From the NCBI GenBank assembly GCA_012514125.1, contig JAAZAW010000169.1, positions 1 to 5,401 on the forward strand: a stretch of 5,401 nt of DNA, written 5' to 3'. The notes under the pieces were generated by a model that did not search any database, was not told where the DNA came from, and worked only from the letters and a program-made list of their open reading frames with translations. The position numbers and the translations under genes are program-made. Source of the stretch: Phycisphaerae bacterium. GTDB lineage: Bacteria > Planctomycetota > Phycisphaerae > JAAYCJ01. This document shows positions 1-5,401 of the stretch, piece by piece (positions within the stretch are counted from its first letter, which is position 1; each line of letters opens with the position of its first letter).

Positions 1-1212
1 AAAATCGCCGACCGTGAAAAAGCGATTACTGCGAAGGAAAAACAACTCGACGAGGCCATCAATCAACAAAAGGCTCAGCTCTTAAAGATCACCAATATGA
101 GTACGGAAGAGGCCCGGGAAGTGCTGCTCCAGCGGGTGGAGAAGGAACTCGGAAAGGAAACTTCCGACCTGATTGAAAAGCGATTCAACGAAGCCAAAGA
201 AACCGCCGGAGTCAAGGCCCGCGAAATCATTATCACGACCATTCAACGTTATGCCGCCGAGCATACCAGCGATTACACCGTTTCGACGGTCGATATCCCG
301 AATGATGAAATGAAAGGCCGTGTGATCGGCCGCGAAGGCCGAAACATCCGTGCTTTTGAAAAAGCCACAGGAGTGGACGTGATTGTGGACGATACGCCCG
401 GCGTGGTCGTCATCAGCTCATTTGACCCGGTCCGCCGCGAAGTCGCCCGACGGTCGCTGGAAAAATTAATTCAGGACGGGCGAATTCATCCGGGGCGTAT
501 TGAAGAACTCGTCGCGGAAACGGCGCTCGAGGTCGATCAGGAAGTCACCGAAATCGGTAAAAAAGCGGCATTGGAAACCAATGTTTTAAACCTGCATCCG
601 AAGATGTACGAACTGCTGGGTCGATTGAACTTCCGAACCAGCTATGGCCAGAACGTCCTTCGTCACAGCGTCGAAGTGGCGTATCTGTGCCAGATCATGG
701 CCGACGAACTCGGACTCGACGGCGCGCTCGCCAGACGTTGCGGCTTGCTGCATGATATCGGTAAGGCCGTCGACCATGAAGTCGAAGGCGGTCACCCACA
801 TATCGGTGCGGAACTGGCCAAACGATATAACGAAAAGCCCGAAGTGGTCAACGCCATCGAAGGCCATCACGGCGACGGCGAAATTCGTTCGCCTTACACG
901 CCTTTGGTCTCCGCCGCCGATGCCATCAGCGCATCTCGCCCCGGAGCTCGTCGTGAATCGCTCGAACGATACATCCGCCGGCTTGAACAACTCGAAACAA
1001 TCGCCAACGGCTTCCCGGGCGTTCGTCAGTCGTACGCGATCCAGGCGGGTCGTGAAATCCGAGTGATCGTGGATGCGAACGAAATCGACGACAGCAACAC
1101 AATGAAGATGGCCAGAGATATCGCCAAGAAGGTCGAAGGCGAAATGGAATATCCAGGCGAAATCAAAGTCACGCTGCTCAGAGAGGTTCGGGCAGTCGAA
1201 TACGCTCGATAA
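1..1212 (+). CDS. rny: Ribonuclease Y, 5'-truncated by the window edge
   Basis: RNase Y is the membrane-anchored endoribonuclease that starts mRNA decay in many bacteria lacking RNase E. The reading frame is open from base 1, giving 403 visible residues against about 520 in the family, so the N-terminal membrane anchor and most of the coiled coil lie upstream. An internal ATG at 97 is not the start, because the charged, helical coiled-coil sequence continues in frame before it. Visible parts in order: coiled-coil end (about residues 1-85 of the fragment), a KH RNA-binding domain with the loop IGREGRNI at 109-116 followed by the family-typical stretch through DDTPGVVVISSFDP and GRIHPGRIEE, then an HD metal-dependent phosphohydrolase domain with the diagnostic LLHDIGK (H251, D252). 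The end, LREVRAVEYAR, matches the usual RNase Y C-terminus, so the 3' end is intact. The next gene begins 19 nt after the stop codon. Identification is essentially certain. Confidence 0.97.
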   Translation, partial: KIADREKAITAKEKQLDEAINQQKAQLLKITNMSTEEAREVLLQRVEKELGKETSDLIEKRFNEAKETAGVKAREIIITTIQRYAAEHTSDYTVSTVDIPNDEMKGRVIGREGRNIRAFEKATGVDVIVDDTPGVVVISSFDPVRREVARRSLEKLIQDGRIHPGRIEELVAETALEVDQEVTEIGKKAALETNVLNLHPKMYELLGRLNFRTSYGQNVLRHSVEVAYLCQIMADELGLDGALARRCGLLHDIGKAVDHEVEGGHPHIGAELAKRYNEKPEVVNAIEGHHGDGEIRSPYTPLVSAADAISASRPGARRESLERYIRRLEQLETIANGFPGVRQSYAIQAGREIRVIVDANEIDDSNTMKMARDIAKKVEGEMEYPGEIKVTLLREVRAVEYAR

Positions 1213-1231
1213 ACAAGGGATACATTCCAAT

Positions 1232-1681
1232 ATGAAATTCAGCTCAGAATATTATCTGGAGGCTTCGCAGGAACGAATGAATACTGCGAGAATTTTATAT
1301 AATGCGTGCCGATATGCCGCTGCAGTTTATTTTTCCGGAGTGGCAGTTGAGTCTTTATTACGTGCATATTTGGCGAGAAAAAATAAATTGTTTGACAGTC
1401 GACATGATTTGGGAAATTTGTTAATAGCCAGCAGTGTGGCGGACTTCATTCCTCACCCCAATCAAAGAAAATTTAGTACGGCGTTGAGTAATTTATGGGC
1501 GCGATGGAAAAATAATTACAGGTATGCATCACAAAATCAGATGCGATCTGAATTCAAACGATTAAAATTACATGTAGGTATTAAAGGTGATTTTGTGAAA
1601 TATAATTCTATGATAGCTGTTGATTGTGCCGAGGAAATCATAACACTAGGAGTTCGACGATGGGATTACAAGAGGACGTAA
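1232..1681 (+). CDS. HEPN-domain-like protein, function unknown
   Basis: This is a 149-residue, mostly helical protein. Its N-terminal half has the look of a HEPN domain: a YYLEAS..R...A..LY start, then RYAAAVYFSGVAVESLLRAYL (about 27-47), then SRHDLGNLL (56-64), where HDL followed by a leucine-rich helix is the usual HEPN hallmark. A later segment, NYRYAS (95-100), resembles the RYP[DS]-type motif of that family. HEPN proteins include RNase toxins and defence nucleases as well as inactive binding modules. The catalytic Rx4-6H motif is not visible: where it would be expected, R91 is followed by NNYRY with no histidine. The start ATG has a weak, distant ribosome site (AAGGGA, 1215-1220, 11 nt away), so translation may be modest or coupled to rny. 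Codon use is unlike the neighbours: leucine is almost always TTA/TTG and AGA arginine appears, suggesting acquisition. The gene overlaps the next by 22 nt. Fold assignment is by eye; biological role is unknown. Confidence 0.7.
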   Translation: MKFSSEYYLEASQERMNTARILYNACRYAAAVYFSGVAVESLLRAYLARKNKLFDSRHDLGNLLIASSVADFIPHPNQRKFSTALSNLWARWKNNYRYASQNQMRSEFKRLKLHVGIKGDFVKYNSMIAVDCAEEIITLGVRRWDYKRT

Positions 1682-1893
1682 AAAACGCGTTATTGGCACT
1701 TAAGTTTGAAAATCCAAAGATTGAACTTGAAAAAAACGTTTCGGGTAAGATCGGAGGAGTTCTCATCACAAAAACTTTCACCGGAATGTCCCAGTTGGAT
1801 CGGCAAAACACGGTTTGGGATCATCTGGAAAAAGAACTCGGTAAAGAAAAAATTACACGAATTGTTGCTGTTTTGACATTAACGCCCGACTAA
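1660..1893 (+). CDS. Small BolA-like protein paired with the HEPN gene
   Basis: This is a 77-residue protein. The ATG at 1660 is chosen because AGGAG (1648-1652) lies 7 nt upstream; an in-frame TTG at 1624 would add 12 residues of poor character inside the HEPN gene. The layout recalls BolA/IbaG proteins: an N-terminal helix (residues 2-14), a strand around IELEKNVSGK, a strand and loop ITKTFTGMSQLDRQNTVWDHLEKEL (36-60) that parallels the BolA pattern F-x-G-x-S-x-x-x-R-x-x-x-V-x-x-x-L, and a final strand ending LTLTPD like the BolA ending T-x-TP-[DE]. BolA proteins usually bind monothiol glutaredoxins and Fe-S clusters or DNA. Here the conserved C-terminal histidine of the iHA[LV] motif is absent (TRIVAV instead), and the second-motif RH is RQ (R48, Q49), so Fe-S ligation is doubtful. 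The start lies inside the HEPN gene, so the two are probably translationally coupled. It could instead be an unrelated alpha/beta protein; similarity is judged by eye only. Confidence 0.5.
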   Translation: MGLQEDVKNALLALKFENPKIELEKNVSGKIGGVLITKTFTGMSQLDRQNTVWDHLEKELGKEKITRIVAVLTLTPD

Positions 1894-1909
1894 GCAGAAG
1901 GTGCTTTTT
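1892..1909 (+). terminator. Weak hairpin plus T-run after the HEPN/BolA-like pair
   Basis: AAGCA (1892-1896) can pair with TGCTT (1902-1906) around a 5-nt loop, followed by three more T. It begins in the stop codon of the BolA-like gene. The stem is only 5 bp with two G-C pairs, so it is at best a leaky terminator. Confidence 0.25.
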
Positions 1910-1971
1910 CCAAACCTAAAAGAAAAACAATCAAAAAAGCATAAACAGGTAACTTTATTTTGAAAATCTCT

Positions 1972-2002
1972 TTGACAATCTCTGCTCTTTGTGTTTTTTA
2001 AG
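1972..2002 (+). promoter_or_regulatory. Possible promoter upstream of the ymdB-like gene
   Basis: A perfect TTGACA (1972-1977) sits in the AT-rich 130-nt gap before the ymdB-like gene. The -10 is poor: the best match is TTTAAG (1997-2002, 4 of 6) at a long 19-nt spacing. The heptamer AATCTCT occurs twice, at 1965-1971 and 1977-1983, on either side of the -35 box. A promoter here would let ymdB be expressed separately from rny and the HEPN pair. The rest of the gap (1910-1964) is A-rich with nothing further that I recognise. Confidence 0.35.
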
Positions 2003-2009
2003 TATTCCA

Positions 2010-2017
2010 GGGGGAGG
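2010..2017 (+). promoter_or_regulatory. Strong ribosome binding site fixing the ymdB-like start
   Basis: GGGGGAGG ends 6 nt before the ATG at 2024. This decides against the longer in-frame GTG start at 1991, which would place the Shine-Dalgarno inside the coding region and add 11 residues (MFFKYSRGRYA) ahead of the conserved first strand. Confidence 0.8.
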
Positions 2018-2023
2018 TATGCA

Positions 2024-2890
2024 ATGTTAATCAATATTTTCTGTATCGGTGATCTTGTGGGTCAGCCGGGGCGAACATTCCTGGCCAACGCGCTGCCGGT
2101 ACTGATCAAATCCCGTAACATCGATGTGGTGGTGGCGAACGCTGAAAACGCCGCGGGCGGTTCGGGCCTCACACCGCAGATATTCCAGAAACTTTTGCAT
2201 TACGGGGTGGACGTCGTCACACTGGGCGATCACTGTTACAAACGCTACGAAATCATTCCCATCATGGCCAGCTCCGACCAACTGGTTCGACCCGCGAATC
2301 TGCCGCCCGGCGCGGCAGGCAAGCCCTATACCGTCGTCCGCAAGGAACGTGGAATTACGATAGGCGTAACGGTCCTGCTGGGCAGACTTTACATGAAACC
2401 GATGGACTGCCCCTACCGCACCGCCGACCAGATGCTCGTCGAAATCAAAAAGCACACGCCTATCGCCATTGTGGAAATGCACGCCGAAGCCACCAGTGAA
2501 AAAATCGCGATGGGCTGGTATCTCGACGGTCGAGCTTCAATCGTTTTCGGGACACACACCCATGTGCCGACAGCCGATGCACGAATCCTGCCCAACGGAA
2601 CCGCTTATATCACCGACCTTGGCATGACCGGCCCTTATGAAGGCGTCCTCGGACGAAATCGCGAAAAAGTGATCCGATCGATGATTTCCGGTATGCCGAA
2701 CATGTACGATATCGCCGAAAAAGATAATCGTGTCGCGGGTGTACTGGTGACGGTCGAAACGACCACAGGCCGAGCGGTCGCCATCGAGCAAATGATCGTC
2801 GATGAGCTTCAAATCGAAAAAATGAAAAAAGAATTAAAAGCCCGACAGGTCAATCCTCCGGACACCATGCCGTCGATCAACGACGATTGA
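2024..2890 (+). CDS. ymdB: YmdB-family metallophosphoesterase (cyclic nucleotide phosphodiesterase)
   Basis: This is a 288-residue calcineurin-like phosphoesterase of the Bacillus subtilis YmdB type, which hydrolyses cyclic nucleotides including 2',3'-cAMP and influences late adaptive gene expression. It is unrelated to the macrodomain protein called YmdB in E. coli. Metal-site residues are seen in order: D10 (CIGDLVGQPGR), E41-N42 (NAENAAGGSGLT), D69-H70 (TLGDHCYKRYEI), H152 (HAEATSEK) and H177-x-H179 (GTHTHVPTAD), followed by GTAYITDLGMTGP. Spacing agrees with B. subtilis D8/E39/N40/N67/H150/H175/H177 with a constant offset of 2. Oddities are aspartate at position 69 where asparagine is usual (GNH), CYKRYE where WDKKE is common, VEMHAE for VDFHAE, and a polar C-terminal tail of about 20 residues beyond the usual length of about 260. 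No signal peptide is seen, so it is likely cytoplasmic. rny-ymdB adjacency is common in other bacteria; here two small genes separate them. Confidence 0.93.
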   Translation: MLINIFCIGDLVGQPGRTFLANALPVLIKSRNIDVVVANAENAAGGSGLTPQIFQKLLHYGVDVVTLGDHCYKRYEIIPIMASSDQLVRPANLPPGAAGKPYTVVRKERGITIGVTVLLGRLYMKPMDCPYRTADQMLVEIKKHTPIAIVEMHAEATSEKIAMGWYLDGRASIVFGTHTHVPTADARILPNGTAYITDLGMTGPYEGVLGRNREKVIRSMISGMPNMYDIAEKDNRVAGVLVTVETTTGRAVAIEQMIVDELQIEKMKKELKARQVNPPDTMPSINDD

Positions 2891-2949
2891 TCGAAAGACG
2901 TTCTGTTTTTTATTCAACTTGTAGAAAATAGAATCAGGAGGAAACGGCC

Positions 2950-3219
2950 ATGATTTTCACAATGTTAATGAGCGTTCTTAGATTTTTGATCCTGCTGGCT
3001 GTTGTCGTTTTCGTCGTCTCCCTGATCAAAATCATTATGCACGCAGGACGAAAATCCACCATCGACCAGGGGCGGCGAACCAAAATCATCGACTCCACCG
3101 TTCGCGACGTCAAAAAAGACGACTATCGAGAAAAACGCCTCAAGATTCTGGAACAAATGCAGTCGGGCAAAATCACTCTCGACGATGCCCAGCGTCAACT
3201 CGACGAGCTTGATCGATAA
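2950..3219 (+). CDS. Small single-pass membrane protein with SHOCT-like C-terminus
   Basis: This is an 89-residue protein. Residues 7-30 form one hydrophobic segment (LMSVLRFLILLAVVVFVVSL...), followed by a basic stretch (HAGRK, GRRTK), which by the positive-inside rule puts the C-terminal part in the cytoplasm. After a charged linker rich in K, D and R (43-62), the last 25 residues (LKILEQMQSGKITLDDAQRQLDEL) match the pattern of SHOCT-like modules: a helix, a G-K-I-T turn, and a second helix beginning D/E-A. Such modules are usually small oligomerisation or interaction elements. The start is supported by AGGAGG (2936-2941), 8 nt upstream. It lies 59 nt after the ymdB-like gene and could share its transcript. 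Specific function is unknown; the protein is intact, not a fragment. Confidence 0.8.
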   Translation: MIFTMLMSVLRFLILLAVVVFVVSLIKIIMHAGRKSTIDQGRRTKIIDSTVRDVKKDDYREKRLKILEQMQSGKITLDDAQRQLDELDR

Positions 3220-3244
3220 TAACGTCCATGGTCCAAACGAACCA

Positions 3245-3272
3245 TTGAACCCTCGTTGAAGTATGTTAAAAT
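3245..3272 (+). promoter_or_regulatory. Candidate promoter for the FGGY kinase (and thpR)
   Basis: TTGAAC (3245-3250) and TAAAAT (3267-3272) lie 16 nt apart, matching sigma-70-type boxes at 4 of 6 and 5 of 6 positions, about 57 nt before the kinase start. The 109-nt gap between the membrane protein and the kinase also holds a short inverted repeat, ATGGT/ACCAT, just upstream. No strong terminator is seen in this gap. Confidence 0.4.
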
Positions 3273-3328
3273 CAAGACAAAGATAACCCTGTAAAAAATC
3301 GACACGTCATAGGACTAGGAGACACGAT

Positions 3329-4828
3329 ATGGCCATTATGGGATTGGACGTTGGAACCACAGGCAGCAAAGCCGTCGTTTTCGATCTGGACGGAAAAATT
3401 CTCGCCGGCAGTTATCGCGAGTATAACCTCCATTCGCCCCATCCGGGTTGGCTGGAACTCGATCCGCATGACGTTCTTTCCGCCGTTAAAACCGTCGTCA
3501 GCGAAGCGACGGCTCGATGCAACACGAAGATTCAAGCCGTGGCGATGAGCCTGCTTGGTGAAGCGGGTCTGCCCGTCGATAAAAATTACGAGCCGCTGGC
3601 CAATGCGATCATCGGCTTTGACCCGCGAGGCGACGCCCAATGCCGGGCGTTTCGCAAAAAAATCGATCCGTGTGAATTATTTGTAATTACCGGCCATGCC
3701 GCCAACAGTTTCCATACACTCTTCAAAATTCTCCACCTCAAGGAACAGTCGCCCGAAGTTTTCTCGAAAATGCACAAGTTCCTCTGCTTCGGCGATTTTA
3801 TCGCCGCCAAACTCGGATTCGAACCGATAATGGACCATTCGATGGCCGCCCGAACACTCATGTTCGATGTCAACAAACGGACATGGTCCGACAAAATTCT
3901 TAACCTGGCGGGATTGGATAAATCCCTGCTGCCCAAACTCGCCGCCCCGGGCGCGCCGATCGGCACAATCGGCAAAAACGATCTGGGATTCCCGGAAGGG
4001 GCGCTTCTCGCGGCAGGACTGCACGATCAACCCGCAGGAATTCTGGGCGCCGGCATCTCACCGGGAGAATCGATGCTCGCCACCGGTACGGTCGTCTGCA
4101 TGGGCATCTTGCTCAATCAAGACGTCTGTGCCGCAGCCATGACCAAAAATAACCTCTGCCGATATCCGACCTTCGGCGATAATTTTATCTCGATCTGCTG
4201 GAACTTCACCGGCGGCGTGGCGTTGAAGTGGTTCCGCGACAATTTCGCGCAGGACCTGATCGAAAAAGCCAAAAAAGAAAATACCGACGTCTATAATCTC
4301 ATTACCGCCAACCTGCCGAAAGATCCGACGAAGCTGATCCTGCTGCCTTATTTTACCACCACCGGCACGCCCTATCTGGATACCCAAGCCAGTGCCATGC
4401 TCATGGGCCTGAACCTCAATGCCAATCGCTTCGATATCGCCCGGTCGATCATGGAAGGTATCGCCTATGAGCTTCGACTCAATCAGGAACTCCTGGGCGA
4501 GGCGGAAGTCAGCATCAATCTATACAAAGCCATCGGCGGCGCCGCCAAAAGTGAATTCTGGATGCAGCTTTACGCCGATATTCTCAACCGCCCGATTTCG
4601 ATCCTGCAAACCACCGAATGCGCCGCATGGGGTGTCGCCCTAATGGGTGCACATGCCGCCGGACTGCTTAAAGAAAATCCCGACGTCGTTGCAAGAAAAG
4701 TCTCCAGCACGGGCAAACAATACACCCCGCGAGAAGAAAATGTCAAAGCCTACAACGCCAGGCTGGAAATCTATAGCGAGCTGTATCCGAAGAATAAGGA
4801 ATTGATTCACAAACTTTCAGCATTATAG
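3329..4828 (+). CDS. FGGY-family carbohydrate kinase, xylulokinase-like
   Basis: This 499-residue ATP-dependent sugar kinase has the normal length for the FGGY family (about 480-520). It has two actin-like domains. The N-terminal one opens with the phosphate-binding motif GLDVGTTGSKAVVFD (D7 in the place of E. coli XylB D6), then HPGWLELDP (38-46) corresponding to the G-W-x-E-x-x-P motif, and IGFDPRG (95-101) for the usual W-x-D-x-R. The catalytic base falls at D233 in GLHDQPAG, the same number as in E. coli xylulokinase. GAGISPGESMLATGT follows, with G253-T254 contacting phosphate. The C-terminal domain carries AIGGAAKSEFWMQLYADIL (from 401), the adenine-binding FGGY signature region, and ECAAWGVALMGAHAAG. 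The start at 3329 has AGGAG (3317-3321) 7 nt upstream; an in-frame ATG at 3338 is worse placed. Substrate cannot be fixed: xylulose, fuculose and other sugars remain possible, and no isomerase, transporter or regulator is present here. thpR follows 42 nt downstream. Confidence 0.93.
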   Translation: MAIMGLDVGTTGSKAVVFDLDGKILAGSYREYNLHSPHPGWLELDPHDVLSAVKTVVSEATARCNTKIQAVAMSLLGEAGLPVDKNYEPLANAIIGFDPRGDAQCRAFRKKIDPCELFVITGHAANSFHTLFKILHLKEQSPEVFSKMHKFLCFGDFIAAKLGFEPIMDHSMAARTLMFDVNKRTWSDKILNLAGLDKSLLPKLAAPGAPIGTIGKNDLGFPEGALLAAGLHDQPAGILGAGISPGESMLATGTVVCMGILLNQDVCAAAMTKNNLCRYPTFGDNFISICWNFTGGVALKWFRDNFAQDLIEKAKKENTDVYNLITANLPKDPTKLILLPYFTTTGTPYLDTQASAMLMGLNLNANRFDIARSIMEGIAYELRLNQELLGEAEVSINLYKAIGGAAKSEFWMQLYADILNRPISILQTTECAAWGVALMGAHAAGLLKENPDVVARKVSSTGKQYTPREENVKAYNARLEIYSELYPKNKELIHKLSAL

Positions 4829-4870
4829 AAAAAAACGGGCACACCCTCCTGTAAGAAAGCGAGGTCATGC

Positions 4871-5401
4871 ATGCGATGCTTTATCGCTCTGGAATTAAAC
4901 AATGCGATCAAAGATCAGCTTCAGGCGGCACAAGCCCATTTCAAAAACATCGGCGGCAAGGTCACCTGGTGCGGACGAAACCAGATGCACCTGACATTGC
5001 AATTCCTGGGCGAAGTTGCCGACGATCTGATCCCGAAAATCTGTGACGCCATGAACCTGGCAGCCGAGGAGGTTCCACCGTTTGAATTCACCGTTGAAAA
5101 AATCGGAGCCTTTCCTCCGAAAGGTCAGCCGAGAGTCCTCTGGGCCGGTGTGAGTGACTGTCCGCCCCTGCTCAAACTTCAGCAACGCCTCGAAACGTAT
5201 TTAAAACCCCTGGGCTTTAAACCCGAAGACCGGGATTTCACTCCGCACCTGACCCTGGGCCGAGTCCGTGAACGCATCGACCTGCCAAAATATATCGCCG
5301 TTCAAAAAGAACTGTTCAATTTCCAAGCCGGCACCCAGAAATCGGAAAAACTCATCCTCTTCTCCAGTACCATCCGCCCTACCGGCTCGGTATATACCAT
5401 C
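4871..5401 (+). CDS. thpR: RNA 2',3'-cyclic phosphodiesterase (ThpR/LigT), cut at right edge
   Basis: This is a 2H-phosphoesterase that hydrolyses 2',3'-cyclic phosphodiesters at RNA ends to leave a 2'-phosphate; family members were first described as 2'-5' RNA ligases. The frame runs open to the window end with 177 codons visible. The family is usually about 180-190 residues, and the last visible residues (FSSTIRPTGSVYTI) correspond to the normal C-terminal strand, so only a few codons are missing. The opening MRCFIALEL is typical. Both catalytic H-x-T motifs are present: H40-L-T42 in MHLTLQFLGE and H126-L-T128 in FTPHLTLGRVR. The middle segment PRVLWAGV is also characteristic. The start ATG at 4871 has GAGG (4861-4864) 6 nt upstream; the ATG at 4867 is out of frame. 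It lies 42 nt after the kinase with no convincing terminator between them, so co-transcription is likely although the functions are unrelated. Confidence 0.94.
   Translation, partial: MRCFIALELNNAIKDQLQAAQAHFKNIGGKVTWCGRNQMHLTLQFLGEVADDLIPKICDAMNLAAEEVPPFEFTVEKIGAFPPKGQPRVLWAGVSDCPPLLKLQQRLETYLKPLGFKPEDRDFTPHLTLGRVRERIDLPKYIAVQKELFNFQAGTQKSEKLILFSSTIRPTGSVYTI

Noticed and set aside
586..1230. Long minus-strand open frame (214 codons) opposite rny
   Set aside because: It lies antisense to a certain RNase Y gene, its translation resembles no family, and it is explained by the codon bias of rny.
1624..1659. TTG start giving a 12-residue longer BolA-like protein
   Set aside because: The ATG at 1660 has a well-spaced AGGAG; the extension is simply HEPN coding sequence read in another frame.
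1991..2023. GTG start giving an 11-residue longer YmdB
   Set aside because: The strong GGGGGAGG lies after it and just before the ATG at 2024, which begins directly with the conserved first strand.
3231..3257. Short inverted repeats (ATGGT/ACCAT and AACGA/TCGTT) considered as a terminator
   Set aside because: The stems are 5 bp with no T-run after them, so they do not make a convincing intrinsic terminator.
3272..3640. Minus-strand open frame overlapping the kinase start
   Set aside because: It covers the conserved N-terminal domain of the FGGY kinase in antisense and the protein has no recognisable features; other antisense frames within 3586-4387 are rejected for the same reason.
4829..4870. 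GGG-CACA-CCC hairpin between the kinase and thpR
   Set aside because: It is a 3-bp stem with a 4-nt loop and no following T-run, too weak for a terminator.

Overview
The window carries seven plus-strand genes and no RNA genes, insertion sequences or CRISPR arrays that I can see. Five of the seven are complete. The first (RNase Y) runs in from the left edge, and the last (ThpR/LigT) is cut by the right edge, probably only a few codons short. The sequence is bacterial. RNase Y next to a YmdB-type phosphoesterase is a pairing best known from Firmicutes, but the moderate-to-high GC, the CGA/CGN and CTG/CTC codon preference and the style of the proteins would suit a planctomycete-like or other non-Firmicute lineage. 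That placement is a low-confidence inference.

Layout: 1-1212 rny (3' three quarters: coiled-coil end, KH and HD domains). 1232-1893 is a markedly AT-rich pair of small overlapping genes: a HEPN-like protein and a 77-residue protein resembling BolA. 1894-2023 is an AT-rich intergenic stretch with a perfect TTGACA box. 2024-2890 ymdB-like metallophosphoesterase. 2950-3219 a small one-pass membrane protein with a SHOCT-like C-terminus. 3220-3328 an intergenic stretch with a plausible promoter. 3329-4828 an FGGY-family sugar kinase closest in style to xylulokinase. 4871-5401 thpR (RNA 2',3'-cyclic phosphodiesterase).

How they fit together: rny, ymdB and thpR all concern RNA turnover or 2',3'-cyclic phosphates. 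RNase Y starts mRNA decay, YmdB-family enzymes hydrolyse cyclic nucleotides including 2',3'-cAMP, and ThpR opens 2',3'-cyclic phosphate ends. HEPN domains are also often RNases. The most unusual part is the HEPN/BolA-like pair between rny and ymdB. Its base composition and codon use differ sharply from both flanks, its genes overlap by 22 nt, and the combination is not a toxin-antitoxin or defence pair that I recognise. The sugar kinase sits without any visible sugar-pathway partner in the window.
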